Positions 17,276 through 25,746 of a stretch of DNA of 48,023 nt are shown here, one piece after another (the first letter of the stretch is position 1; the number at the start of each line of letters is the position of its first letter). The position numbers and the translations under genes are program-made. Below the pieces are notes generated by a model that was not told the DNA's origin, did not search any database, and saw only the letters and a program-made list of their open reading frames with translations. This DNA comes from Lutibacter litoralis (lineage in GTDB: Bacteria > Bacteroidota > Bacteroidia > Flavobacteriales > Flavobacteriaceae), in the NCBI RefSeq assembly GCF_014646675.1, contig NZ_BMNS01000011.1, positions 1-48,023 on the forward strand, given 5' to 3'.

Positions 17276-18619
17276 TTAAATGCCTGTGTAATTACTAGGT
17301 GTTATTGCTTTTAATTCAGTTTTAATTTCTTTAGAAACATCTAAACCATCAATAAAATTAGCCATAGATTTTTGCGTAATCTTCTCGTTTGTTCTAGTTA
17401 AACCCTTTAAAGCTTCATATGGATTTGGATATGCTTCTCTACGCAAAATTGTTTGAATAGCTTCTGCAACAACCGCCCAATGATTTTCTAAATCTTCCGC
17501 AAACTTTTCTTTATTAATTAATAATTTGTTCAATCCTTTTAACGTTGAAGTAAACCCAATAATTGTGTGGGCAAGTGGAACTCCTACATTTCTTAGAACA
17601 GTAGAGTCTGTTAAGTCACGTTGTAAACGAGAAATTGGTAATTTAGCCGATAAATGTTCAAAAATAGCATTTGCAATTCCTAAATTTCCTTCAGAATTTT
17701 CAAAATCAATAGGATTAACTTTGTGTGGCATTGCTGAAGAACCAACTTCACCTTTTTTAATTTTTTGTTTAAAATAATCCATAGAAATATAAGTCCAAAT
17801 ATCTCTATTAAAATCAATCAATATAGTGTTTATGCGTTTTTGCGCATCAAAAATACCTGCTAAATGATCGTAATGTTCAATTTGAGTTGTTGGAAAAGAA
17901 TGGTGTAATCCCAACACTTTTTCAACAAAATGAGTTCCAAAAGCTTTCCAATCTATATTTGGGTAAGCAACTTTATGTGCATTAAAGTTACCCGTTGCAC
18001 CACCAAATTTAGCAGCGTAAGGTATTTTTTGCAATTGATATACTTGCTGTTCTATACGTTCTACAAATACTAATATTTCTTTTCCTAAACGTGTTGGAGA
18101 TGCTGGCTGTCCGTGTGTACGAGCCAACATTGGAACATCTTCCCAAGCAACAGCTAACTGTCTTAGCCTTTCCAAAAGGGTTGCCAATTCTGGGTAATAA
18201 ACAATATCAAAAGCATCATTAATTGATAACGGAGTTGCTGTGTTATTTATGTCTTGTGAAGTTAATCCGAAATGAATAAACTCCTTAAATTGTTGAAGGT
18301 TAAGTACGTCGAATTTTTCTTTAATAAAGTATTCAACCGCTTTTACATCATGGTTTGTAATACTTTCAATGTCTTTAATTTTTTGAGCATCTTCTGAAGT
18401 AAAATCAATGTAAATACTTCGTAATTCATCAAAAAGTTCGATGTTAAAATCTGCTAATTGAGGCAACGGAATTTCACACAATGCAATAAAATACTCAATT
18501 TCTACTTTAACTCTATATTTTATTAGTGCTTCTTCCGAAAAAAAAGGTGCTAAATTTGCTACTTTACTTCTGTACCTACCATCAATTGGAGATATTGCGT
18601 TTAAACTTGTTAATGTCAT
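17276..18619 (-). CDS. purB: Adenylosuccinate lyase
   Basis: A 447-aa cytoplasmic fumarase/aspartase-superfamily enzyme. It cleaves adenylosuccinate to AMP and SAICAR to AICAR, each releasing fumarate. Visible are the N-terminal SPIDGRYRSKV, catalytic-region motifs THGQPASPTRLGKE and GGATGNFNAHK, and the flexible signature loop GSSAMPHKVNP near 294-304 with the catalytic serine. Length agrees with the E. coli-type enzyme (456 aa). A -7 box TAATTTTG lies about 25 bases upstream of the ATG. The downstream lipoprotein and terC genes look cotranscribed. Confidence 0.97.
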   Translation of the reverse strand: MTLTSLNAISPIDGRYRSKVANLAPFFSEEALIKYRVKVEIEYFIALCEIPLPQLADFNIELFDELRSIYIDFTSEDAQKIKDIESITNHDVKAVEYFIKEKFDVLNLQQFKEFIHFGLTSQDINNTATPLSINDAFDIVYYPELATLLERLRQLAVAWEDVPMLARTHGQPASPTRLGKEILVFVERIEQQVYQLQKIPYAAKFGGATGNFNAHKVAYPNIDWKAFGTHFVEKVLGLHHSFPTTQIEHYDHLAGIFDAQKRINTILIDFNRDIWTYISMDYFKQKIKKGEVGSSAMPHKVNPIDFENSEGNLGIANAIFEHLSAKLPISRLQRDLTDSTVLRNVGVPLAHTIIGFTSTLKGLNKLLINKEKFAEDLENHWAVVAEAIQTILRREAYPNPYEALKGLTRTNEKITQKSMANFIDGLDVSKEIKTELKAITPSNYTGI

Positions 18620-18643
18620 TTGTTAGTTTTGAGTTTAAAAGTG

Positions 18644-18651
18644 CAAAATTA
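18644..18651 (-). promoter_or_regulatory. -7 box of purB
   Basis: TAATTTTG on the minus strand fits TAnnTTTG, 24 bases before the purB ATG. No convincing -33 box at the usual distance. Confidence 0.45.
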
Positions 18652-18677
18652 ATGAAATAAAGCCAAAACTTATAGTT

Positions 18678-19247
18678 TTATTGCTTGTTTATCAAGTCTA
18701 AAGTTATCTTTCCTCTTGCTTTATATGCTGCACTTTCCTTGACGATGTTTTGTTGTAGTATTAATTTTAATTCTTGATGCACCCAATCGTAATTTTTACC
18801 CAATAAAAATAAGGCGTTCATGCTATAGGCTTTTGTAGCCACTTTATGGTCGCTTAGCATCCAATCAAAACATGTTTCAATAAATTTATCCACATGATTT
18901 TTAGTTAAAAAATTTTTAAATAAAATGTCTGTTTTGGAGGTAAAAGCAATCGCTATAAAATTACAAATTTTTGAAGCAGGACGCACTGCGCTATCATGAG
19001 TTAAAAATCCAATATTATCAGCAAAATAATCTAATTGTGGTGCAATTAAGTTCAATTTCTTTTCACAAACTATTTCCAAAACCCATGCTGCTTTAATGGA
19101 AACTTTGGGGTCTTCAGTAAACATAATTTCGATTAAATGTGGTACTAGTTCTGTATTTTCAAGCACCAAATATGCAACACGCTCTCTATTTATTCGTTTT
19201 GCATTTTCAATATTAATAAGTTGCTTTATTAAAAAATGTTTTGTCAC
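18678..19247 (-). CDS. HEAT-repeat-like cytoplasmic protein, function unknown
   Basis: A 189-aa all-helical protein with repeated helix pairs, such as RVAYLVLENTELVPHLIEIM, VSIKAAWVLEIVCE and VATKAYSMNALFLLGK, which resemble HEAT/Armadillo units. The start is GTG 19247; no ATG lies nearby and the next methionine is at residue 43. It lies 58 bases upstream of purB on the same strand. Pipelines often name this family after its purB neighbour, but it has none of the lyase motifs. A scaffold or protein-binding role is inferred from the repeats. Confidence 0.75.
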   Translation of the reverse strand: MTKHFLIKQLINIENAKRINRERVAYLVLENTELVPHLIEIMFTEDPKVSIKAAWVLEIVCEKKLNLIAPQLDYFADNIGFLTHDSAVRPASKICNFIAIAFTSKTDILFKNFLTKNHVDKFIETCFDWMLSDHKVATKAYSMNALFLLGKNYDWVHQELKLILQQNIVKESAAYKARGKITLDLINKQ

Positions 19248-19321
19248 AAATTATTTTTTTATTTATGAATTATGATTAGCTTTAAAATAAAACCACAAAT
19301 TAGTTTTAACTTTACAACTTT

Positions 19322-19447
19322 CTAATTTTCAGCATCTTTATCTTTATTTTTTGGCAATAATTTATACAATAAATACACAAATACAACGATTACATGTAAA
19401 ATAACAACAATAATTATTGTATAAAACCAAAAATTTGAAATTGCCAT
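19322..19447 (-). CDS. 41-aa single-span membrane miniprotein
   Basis: A short frame from ATG 19447 to TAG 19322-19324: MAISNFWFYTIIIVVILHVI, then VVFVYLLYKLLPKNKDKDAEN. It has one long hydrophobic helix (about 6-34) and a highly charged soluble tail, a build typical of genuine small membrane proteins rather than random AT-rich sequence. It occupies the gap between the HEAT-like gene (75 bases downstream, same strand) and the divergent haem-binding gene. Function is unknown; small subunits or stabilisers of membrane complexes look like this. Confidence 0.6.
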   Translation of the reverse strand: MAISNFWFYTIIIVVILHVIVVFVYLLYKLLPKNKDKDAEN

Positions 19448-19485
19448 AATTTAATTTTGTTGTTAAATTTATAAAAAGAAAATAA

Positions 19486-19493
19486 TATCTTTA
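19486..19493 (+). promoter_or_regulatory. Possible -7 box for the haem-binding protein gene
   Basis: TATCTTTA is one base off TAnnTTTG and lies 19 bases before ATG 19512. A TTTTG occurs upstream but at a longer than usual spacing, so this is weak. Confidence 0.3.
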
Positions 19494-19511
19494 TTTTTTA
19501 AACCATATAAA

Positions 19512-19949
19512 ATGAAAAAAATATTCTTAGGGATCTTAATTGTTATAATTCTAATTCAATTTATAAGACCCGAAAAAAATGTTTCACCTGAGGTAGTAAA
19601 TGATATTTCCACAGTCATGAATGTTCCTAAAAATGTTCAAGAAATAATTAAAACATCTTGTGCGGATTGTCATTCTAACAACACCAAATATCCTTGGTAT
19701 AGTGAAATTGCACCAGTCTCTTGGTATTTAGCATCACATGTAAATGATGGTAAAAAGCACTTAAATTTTTCTGAATGGGCAGCTTACAATAAAAATCAGA
19801 AAGAACATATTATTAAAGATTTGAAAAAAGAATTAAAATCTAAAGAGATGCCTTTAAATAGTTACTTATGGATTCATAAAGAAGCTATAGTTTCTCCAGA
19901 ACAGTATAAAATTCTTTTAGATTGGATAGATACTTTTAAAGTTGATTAG
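19512..19949 (+). CDS. Haem-binding-domain protein (periplasmic, c-type CxxCH)
   Basis: A 145-aa protein with an N-terminal signal anchor (KKIFLGILIVIILIQFI) and the Haem_bd domain pattern: CADCHSNNTKYPWYSEIAPVS (50-70) with a c-type haem motif C50-A-D-C53-H54, then SHVNDGKKHLNFSEW. These small periplasmic proteins are common in Bacteroidota and presumably carry one haem for electron transfer or oxygen/redox sensing; the exact role is unknown. The MORN-type gene follows by six bases, so the two should be cotranscribed. Confidence 0.85.
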   Translation: MKKIFLGILIVIILIQFIRPEKNVSPEVVNDISTVMNVPKNVQEIIKTSCADCHSNNTKYPWYSEIAPVSWYLASHVNDGKKHLNFSEWAAYNKNQKEHIIKDLKKELKSKEMPLNSYLWIHKEAIVSPEQYKILLDWIDTFKVD

Positions 19950-19955
19950 CAAGTT

Positions 19956-20627
19956 ATGAGGTTTGAAATTTATAAAACCATAATTATTAGTTTTTTAATA
20001 CTCTTTTGTACGCAAACTAAAGCCCAAGAGCACATAAATAAATTCGATTTAAACGGGAATAGACATGGTGTCTGGAAAAAATATTATTCAAACAATAATA
20101 TCAGATATAAAGGAGAGTTTAAATCTGGAAAAGAAATAGGTGTTTTTAAATATTACGATATTTCAGATTCAACACATCCTACAATTATTAAAACATTTAA
20201 ACCCAATAGTACTATTGCAGCCGTTAAATTTTATACCCCTAAAGGTATTTTAGAAAGTACTGGCGAAATGATTGGGAAAAACAGAATTGGAACATGGTTG
20301 TATTATTACACAGATGCAAAAACTTTGATGATTGAAGAAAATTATAAAAATGGTGTTTTAGATGGTGAATATAAAAGTTATTACAAAACAGGAAAAATCA
20401 CAGAAATTCTAAATTATAAAGAAGGTAAATTACATGGGTCTGCAAAACGATTTGCAGATAATGGCGTTTTATTAGACGATTTAAATTATTTGAATGGAAA
20501 ACTAGAAGGCCCCGCAAAATATTATAATTTATATGGAAAATTAATATATGCTGGAAATTATAAAAATGATCAAAAAATTGGAGAATGGGAATATTATGAA
20601 AATAGTAAAAAAGAAAATAAACCATAA
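19956..20627 (+). CDS. Exported MORN-variant repeat protein (YwqK-like)
   Basis: A 223-aa protein with a signal peptide (IIISFLILFCTQTKAQ) and a series of repeats of the type NGxxxGxWkxYYxnGkixxxxxYKnGkl: NGNRHGVWKKYYSNN, KSGKEIGVFKYYD, NGVLDGEYKSYYKTG, EGKLHGSAKRFADNG, NGKLEGPAKYY and NDQKIGEWEYYE. This is the MORN_2/YwqK pattern. Pipelines call such proteins toxin-antitoxin YwqK antitoxins, but the export signal and lack of a toxin partner argue against it here. It is probably a periplasmic or surface repeat protein. Confidence 0.82.
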   Translation: MRFEIYKTIIISFLILFCTQTKAQEHINKFDLNGNRHGVWKKYYSNNNIRYKGEFKSGKEIGVFKYYDISDSTHPTIIKTFKPNSTIAAVKFYTPKGILESTGEMIGKNRIGTWLYYYTDAKTLMIEENYKNGVLDGEYKSYYKTGKITEILNYKEGKLHGSAKRFADNGVLLDDLNYLNGKLEGPAKYYNLYGKLIYAGNYKNDQKIGEWEYYENSKKENKP

Positions 20628-20689
20628 TTAAAACAATAATTATATATTGCAAATAATTAAAAAAGAATTATTAACTAAAACTATCAAAA

Positions 20690-21325
20690 TTGGATATATC
20701 TAAAATTTTTGAAAATAACAGAGTATGGATAGCCGAAAAACTAAACAAAGATGAGGACTACTTTACAAACTTAGGTAAAGGGCAGAGTCCACAAATTTTA
20801 TATATTGGTTGTTCAGATAGCAGAGTCTCTGCTGAAGATTTAATGGGTGTTCAACCAGGAGAGGTTTTTGTTCATAGAAATATCGCAAATATGGTTCCTA
20901 ATACAGACTTAAATGTAATGTCGGTAATAAATTATGCCGTTAGCCATTTAAATGTAAAACACGTTGTAGTTTGTGGGCATTATTCTTGTGGAGGTGTAAA
21001 AGCAGCAATGCAATCTGAAGATTTAGGTATTTTAAACCCGTGGTTAAGAAATATTCGTGATGTATATAGATTGCATCATACCGAATTAGATTTAATTAAA
21101 GACGAGCAAAAAAAATATGATAGACTGGTTGAATTAAATGTTCAAGAACAATGTGTTAATGTTTTAAAAACTTCTGATGTACAAAAAGCTATTTTAGATA
21201 AACATATTACAGTGCATGGCTGGGTATGGGATATTCATTCCGGTAAATTAGTAGATTTAAAAATAGATTTTGATCAAATATTAAAGGATATTAGAGAGAT
21301 TTACCGCTTATCACTTGATAATTAG
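20690..21325 (+). CDS. Beta-class carbonic anhydrase
   Basis: A 211-aa enzyme interconverting CO2 and bicarbonate. The zinc ligands are C41, H97 and C100, seen in GCSDSRV (40-46, with the D43-R45 dyad) and VCGHYSCGG (94-102). Length fits beta-class Can-type enzymes. The start is TTG at 20690: an in-frame TAA stands at 20672-20674 with no ATG or GTG between, and MDISKIFENN matches the usual N terminus. Bicarbonate supply could support the biotin-dependent carboxyl chemistry elsewhere in the genome, but there is no direct link. A strong terminator follows. Confidence 0.93.
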   Translation: MDISKIFENNRVWIAEKLNKDEDYFTNLGKGQSPQILYIGCSDSRVSAEDLMGVQPGEVFVHRNIANMVPNTDLNVMSVINYAVSHLNVKHVVVCGHYSCGGVKAAMQSEDLGILNPWLRNIRDVYRLHHTELDLIKDEQKKYDRLVELNVQEQCVNVLKTSDVQKAILDKHITVHGWVWDIHSGKLVDLKIDFDQILKDIREIYRLSLDN

Positions 21326-21357
21326 ACTGTAATCTAGAATTTATTTATAATAAGTAT

Positions 21358-21393
21358 AAAAAAACCTTCTTAAAATTTTAAGAAGGTTTTTTT
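21358..21393. terminator. Bidirectional terminator
   Basis: An almost perfect palindrome: A7, CCTTCTTAAAA (21365-21375), TTTTAAGAAGG (21376-21386), then T7. It lies between the convergent carbonic anhydrase (+) and purine permease (-) genes. Confidence 0.92.
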
Positions 21394-21416
21394 AATTATA
21401 CTACAATTCTAATTCT

Positions 21417-22712
21417 CTAAACAAAAAACTTGATAATAAATAATATAGCAATAATTATCATTATTGGTTTTATTTCTTTAAATCTTCCCGTAAGTAATTT
21501 TAATAACACATAAGATAACATTCCAAAAACAATACCTTCTGCAATACTATACGTTAGAGGCATCATTATAATTGTAAAAAATGCAGGAATTGCTTCTGTA
21601 TAATCTGTTAAATCAATTTTCATTATTGGAGAAATCATAAATAATCCAACAATTATTAATGCTGGAGCTGTTGCTGCAGCAGGAATAATCATAAATAATG
21701 GTGCAAAAAACAAAGATAGCGCAAACATAATTGCAACTGTTAGGGCTGTCATACCCGTTTTACCGCCTTCTGCAACGCCCGCTGCACTTTCAACATATGT
21801 TGTTACTGTTGAAGTTCCTAAAATTGCTCCTACAAAAGTACCAATAGAATCTGCGAATAATGCCTGTTTTACTCTTGGCACTTTACCGTCCTTATCTAAC
21901 ATTCCAGATTTTGAAGAAACTCCAACCAACGTTCCAACTGTATCAAACATATCTACAAATAAGAATGTAAATAATACAATTAACATATCTATTGTAAATA
22001 TTTGGGAGAAATCAAATTTAAAGAAAATTGGTTCTATTGATGGAGGTAAACTCACCAACGTAAAATCTTCTGGAACAATAGTTACTCCAACAAACAAACC
22101 AAGAATAGTTGAAGCTAAGATTCCAATTAAGATAGCTCCTTTTATTTTTTTTGTTAATAAAACACCAATAATTAAAACACCTGCTAATCCAACTAAAACA
22201 GCAGGTTCTTTCATACTTCCTAAGCTAACTAACGTTGCAGGATTATCAACTATTAAACCAGTTCCTTTTAATCCAATAAAAGCTATAAATAATCCTATAC
22301 CTACGGAAACTGCATGTTTTAAATTCAATGGAATAGAATTCACAATAAGCTCTCGAATATTAAAAGCTGTTAATAAAATAAAGATGATTCCTTCTAAAAA
22401 AACTGCTGTAAGGGCAAATTCCCAAGAATAGCCCATTCCGAGTACAACTGTAAATGCAAAAAAGGCATTTAATCCCATCCCTGGCGCTAACGCGAAAGGT
22501 AATTTAGCAACTAAAGCCATTACTAAAGTCGCTATAACAGCAGATAAGGCGGTTGCAGTAAAAACTGCATCTTTGTCCATTCCAGCTGCACTTAAAATCC
22601 CTGGATTTACAGCTAAAATATACACCATGGTCATAAAGGTGGTGATTCCGGCTACGATCTCTGTTTTTAAGGTTGATTTATTTTCTGTTATTTTAAAAAA
22701 TTTATCTAACAT
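21417..22712 (-). CDS. Purine (adenine/guanine/hypoxanthine) permease, AzgA-like NCS2 branch
   Basis: A 431-aa polytopic inner-membrane protein with AzgA/GhxP/AdeP-branch motifs: TEIVAGITTFMTMVYILAVNP near the N terminus, LAPGMGLNAFFAF (about 74-86), VDMFDTVGTLVGVSSKSGML and LGTSTVTTYVESAAGVAEGG. The last two are diagnostic and differ from UraA. It should import purine bases with protons. Downstream of the DUF5020 gene by only nine bases, so the pair forms a two-gene purine-uptake operon: outer-membrane channel plus inner-membrane carrier. Which purine is preferred cannot be told. Confidence 0.92.
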   Translation of the reverse strand: MLDKFFKITENKSTLKTEIVAGITTFMTMVYILAVNPGILSAAGMDKDAVFTATALSAVIATLVMALVAKLPFALAPGMGLNAFFAFTVVLGMGYSWEFALTAVFLEGIIFILLTAFNIRELIVNSIPLNLKHAVSVGIGLFIAFIGLKGTGLIVDNPATLVSLGSMKEPAVLVGLAGVLIIGVLLTKKIKGAILIGILASTILGLFVGVTIVPEDFTLVSLPPSIEPIFFKFDFSQIFTIDMLIVLFTFLFVDMFDTVGTLVGVSSKSGMLDKDGKVPRVKQALFADSIGTFVGAILGTSTVTTYVESAAGVAEGGKTGMTALTVAIMFALSLFFAPLFMIIPAAATAPALIIVGLFMISPIMKIDLTDYTEAIPAFFTIIMMPLTYSIAEGIVFGMLSYVLLKLLTGRFKEIKPIMIIIAILFIIKFFV

Positions 22713-22721
22713 AATTTTAGT

Positions 22722-23372
22722 TTAAATATTCCACTTAATTGCTAAAGTTGGTCTTCCTTTAATAGCATCACTTCCACCACCAAAATTTGAAGAAATTTCT
22801 AACTCTCCTCCTACTGAAAAACTCTTATTTAAATGATACCACAATTGAGGCTCTGCTAAAAACACGTTTAAGTCTGTATAACCAAAAGCAAACTCTCCTT
22901 TTTCGGTCCAATAATCTGCAAAACCAGAAAAGGTTAATTTCTCAGGTACTAAATTCCAATACCAAGTTCCTGTTATTTGAAAATTCCCTTCCCCAGCGCC
23001 TGTAAATGCTTTGTAACCAGCATAGGTTGAGAATCCCCAAGTTGCATTTCCTTTAGAGTAATTAGCTCCAAAAATCCAAGCTTCAGGAATGGTAAAACCA
23101 TTAGTATGTCCCGCATTGTATTCAACGTGTAAACCAACTGGCATTTTTTCAGTTTTTAAAACACGTGCAATTTCAAAATATCCTAAACCCGTTCCAGTAG
23201 CAGAATTGTAATCAAAATCGATAAATGTAAACGTATTACCGTATTTATCCATTTTAAATAATTCGAAAGTAGTTGTGAGGTGTCCTCTTTCAAAATCATT
23301 ATGCAATTGAAAGTTTTGAGCCGCAACAGTAGCAGTTACCAAAATCGTAAAAAGTGTGATTAGTTTTTTCAT
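22722..23372 (-). CDS. DUF5020 outer-membrane channel protein (Tsx-like)
   Basis: A 216-aa protein from ATG 23372, with signal peptide (MKKLITLFTILVTATVAAQ). The frame runs on to 23429, but those extra 19 residues would precede a normal signal peptide and overlap the -7 box at 23409-23416. The mature part alternates beta strands with many aromatic residues (ATGTGLGYFEIARVL, ATWGFSTYAGYKAF, GNFQITGTWYWNL) and ends in AIKWNI, as in 12-strand Tsx-like nucleoside channels. It precedes the purine permease, so passage of nucleobases or nucleosides through the outer membrane is the likely role. Confidence 0.85.
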   Translation of the reverse strand: MKKLITLFTILVTATVAAQNFQLHNDFERGHLTTTFELFKMDKYGNTFTFIDFDYNSATGTGLGYFEIARVLKTEKMPVGLHVEYNAGHTNGFTIPEAWIFGANYSKGNATWGFSTYAGYKAFTGAGEGNFQITGTWYWNLVPEKLTFSGFADYWTEKGEFAFGYTDLNVFLAEPQLWYHLNKSFSVGGELEISSNFGGGSDAIKGRPTLAIKWNI

Positions 23373-23408
23373 TATAAAGTGTTGTTGATGGTTAATAAAA
23401 TTAAGCTT

Positions 23409-23416
23409 CAAAATTA
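23409..23416 (-). promoter_or_regulatory. -7 box of the DUF5020-purine permease operon
   Basis: TAATTTTG on the minus strand fits TAnnTTTG, with about 30 bases of leader to ATG 23372. No purine-riboswitch core is visible in that short leader. Confidence 0.5.
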
Positions 23417-23655
23417 CTTCATAAAACACTACCTAAACAGCTAATTAAAATTCAATTATTAACACTTAATTAACTATTTATAATGAAAATAAATAGTAGA
23501 CCATAAAAATGCACTATACTATTATAATTTTCTTTGAAAAATAATTAATAAAAATCAATATTCAGAATAAAAAAATAAATCCTTTTAATTTAAAACTCTA
23601 ATTCTACAATATAATTCCTACAAATTAAATAATTCAACAAAAGCACTTCTTTAAC

Positions 23656-23686
23656 TTGATTTTCAATAACTTGTGTTGTAACTTTA
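23656..23686 (+). promoter_or_regulatory. Candidate promoter of the hydrogenase locus
   Basis: TTG (23656-23658), 20 bases, then TAACTTTA (23679-23686), one base off TAnnTTTG. The leader to ATG 23714 would be about 20 bases. The GTAAC half at 23678-23682 resembles one arm of the dyads seen near the rhodanese fusion gene. Confidence 0.4.
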
Positions 23687-23713
23687 AATAAATATTCTAA
23701 AACATATTAACTT

Positions 23714-25438
23714 ATGAAACGGTCAAGGTTATTAACCCGCCTTTGGGAGTTTCAAAATAAGTTTGGTTTTATTTCAGATAACGCCATTTTGGAAATTGCC
23801 CAAAAATTAAGGGTTTCAAAAATTGAAATTGAAGGAGTTATTTCATTTTACCACTTCTTCCACCGAAAACCAACTGGAAAATACATTATTTACTTAAATA
23901 ACAGTATTATTTCAGAATTTAAAAACTTTGAAACAGTAAAAGTTGCTTTCGAAAAAGAAACAGGATGTACTTTTGGAATCTATAGTGACAATCCATTATT
24001 TTCTTTGTTTGAAACGTCTTGTATTGGTTTAAGCGATCAAGAATCAGCCGCGCTTATTAATTTTTATCCTTTTACAAACTTAACTCCTAAAAGAGTAAAA
24101 AAGATTGTTAATCATTTAAAAATTGGAAAAGATTTAAGCGAAATTGCAGACAACCCTACTAGTAAAATTCACTACACCCCTAACGAAGAAAAAACAATTT
24201 TCTTTAGAGACTATATACTCGGAAATGCTTTGCAAAATTTAAACAAAAATACTCCTGAAGGGGTTTTAGAGACATTATTTAAAACAAAATTAAAAGGTCA
24301 TGGTGGCGCATTTTTTTCAACGGGTTTAAAATGGAAATATTGCAAAGAAAGTACTTCTGAAAAAAAATATATTATTTGTAATGCTGATGAAGGCGAGCCA
24401 GGAACTTTTAAAGATAAGTCTTTAATCAATAATTTACCTGGTTTAATTATTGAAGGAATGGTTATTGCTGCATTTATAACAGGAGCAAAAAAAGGCATTA
24501 TTTATCTACGAACAGAGTACAATTATTTACTGGAGAAATTACAAAACACCATTGCAGAGTTTAAAGAAAAAGGTTTTTTAGGAAAACAAATTTGTGGAAT
24601 TAAAAATTTTAATTTTAACATCAAAATTCAATTAGGTGCTGGAGCTTATGTTTGTGGTGCTGAAACTGGTTTAATTGAGTCATTAGAAGGTAATCGTGGA
24701 GAACCAAGAATCCGAAAATATTTTCCAACAGAATTTGGATATTTAGGGTATTCAACTGTTGTAAACAATGTTGAAACCTTTGCAAAAGCTGCTAGGATTA
24801 TTGAATTAGGCGCAGATCATTTTTCAAAAATTGGTACCGAAAATAGCAAAGGAACAAAAATAATAAGTGTTTCGGGTGATGTTGCAAAACCTGGTATTTA
24901 TGAAGTTGAATGGGGAATTACTTTAAAAGAATTACTTCTTTTATCTCATGCTACAGCACCATACTTTGTACAAATTAGTGGTCCTTCGGGCGAATGTATT
25001 AATCAAGCTGAATTTAATAGAAAAATATGTGAAGAAGATTTGCTTTGTGGCGGTTCTGTTATGGTTTTTAATCGTTACCGAAGTATTATTCAAATTATAG
25101 AAAACTTTATTAATTTTTTTAATAAAGAATCTTGCGGGGCCTGCACACCCTGCAGAGCGGGAAACCAAATTCTACTTGAAAAAATTAAAAAAATTAAACG
25201 AGGTATTTGTACTACAAAAGATTTAAATGACATTAAAGAATGGGGAAAAATAATTGCTCTGGGCAGCAGATGTGGTCTAGGACAAACCTCTTCCAATACT
25301 TTAATAATGGCATTGGATAAATTTAAAGATTATTTTGACCTAAAAGTAATGAGCTGTGATATCAATTGCAATATTGAATTTGATATGGAAGCAGCTGTTT
25401 TTGATTACGACAATTTGATAAAAGAAACCCAATATTAG
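23714..25438 (+). CDS. hoxF: HoxF-like diaphorase subunit, copy 1 (NAD-linked [NiFe] hydrogenase)
   Basis: A 574-aa protein with HoxF architecture. Residues about 5-135 are a NuoE-like thioredoxin-fold domain that has kept only one of the four [2Fe-2S] cysteines (C103). Residues about 160-545 are a NuoF-like FMN/NADH domain with CNADEGEPGTFKD (222-234), GAGAYVCGAETG (308-319), VVNNVET and the [4Fe-4S] site SCGACTPC...SRCGLG (C474, C477, C480, C520). It should carry electrons between NAD(H), FMN and the HoxU Fe-S chain. Unusual residues: KGHGGAFFSTG at 194-204, where NuoF has RGRGGAGFPTG, and GAET where it has GEET. First gene of the locus; a second copy follows 308 bases later. Confidence 0.9.
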   Translation: MKRSRLLTRLWEFQNKFGFISDNAILEIAQKLRVSKIEIEGVISFYHFFHRKPTGKYIIYLNNSIISEFKNFETVKVAFEKETGCTFGIYSDNPLFSLFETSCIGLSDQESAALINFYPFTNLTPKRVKKIVNHLKIGKDLSEIADNPTSKIHYTPNEEKTIFFRDYILGNALQNLNKNTPEGVLETLFKTKLKGHGGAFFSTGLKWKYCKESTSEKKYIICNADEGEPGTFKDKSLINNLPGLIIEGMVIAAFITGAKKGIIYLRTEYNYLLEKLQNTIAEFKEKGFLGKQICGIKNFNFNIKIQLGAGAYVCGAETGLIESLEGNRGEPRIRKYFPTEFGYLGYSTVVNNVETFAKAARIIELGADHFSKIGTENSKGTKIISVSGDVAKPGIYEVEWGITLKELLLLSHATAPYFVQISGPSGECINQAEFNRKICEEDLLCGGSVMVFNRYRSIIQIIENFINFFNKESCGACTPCRAGNQILLEKIKKIKRGICTTKDLNDIKEWGKIIALGSRCGLGQTSSNTLIMALDKFKDYFDLKVMSCDINCNIEFDMEAAVFDYDNLIKETQY

Positions 25439-25746
25439 GTTTAATATTGTAATACACATAAAGTTATATTTTTTATTGTTTTTATATTTATCAGGTGTGA
25501 TTTTTATAATAAATCTATTTTTAATGACATATATCATATAATTTTTATATTTATTATAAATAAATAATATAATAAATAATGGCTAAATATAAATTGTGCA
25601 AAAAAAACTGTTCGTTTTATTAAAAAAAAAGTAATTGCCACTATAAATCAATTCATTATAAATAAATCCAACGAAAACGTTTTAGAAGCTTTTATAGAAA
25701 GTCTATAAGTCATAACTTTAGTTACAGCAAATATCAATAATTTCTT
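25439..25746. other. Spacer between the two hoxF copies, with an untypical open frame
   Basis: 308 bases, unusual inside a dense operon. A 42-codon frame is open from 25580 to TAA 25706-25708 (..VIATINQFIINKSNENVLEA FIESL) but has no ATG, GTG or TTG. An ATT before three lysine codons near 25616 is the only start-like option. This may be the remnant of a lost gene or a tiny unconventional one. No terminator hairpin was seen. A dyad listed separately lies near its right end. Confidence 0.4.
25712..25725. promoter_or_regulatory. 14-bp dyad ahead of hoxF copy 2
   Basis: ATAACTTTAGTTAC fits GTAAC-N4-GTTAC at nine of ten specified positions and lies 22 bases before ATG 25747. It overlaps TAACTTTA (25713-25720), a near-match to the -7 box, so binding there would block or control a local promoter. 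Confidence 0.35.

Larger units (their letters stand above)
23373..23713. other. AT-rich intergenic region between divergent operons
   Basis: About 340 bases separating the purine-uptake operon (-) from the hydrogenase locus (+). It contains the two promoters listed separately. I see no RNA gene or coding frame in the remainder, which is mostly A/T runs. Confidence 0.5.

Noticed and set aside
19956..20627. Toxin-antitoxin system
   Set aside because: The YwqK-like label rests only on MORN-type repeats; the protein is exported and no toxin gene is adjacent.
21413..23429. Purine riboswitch ahead of the purine-uptake genes
   Set aside because: The leader is about 30 bases and lacks the conserved three-way-junction core; none was seen before uraA either.
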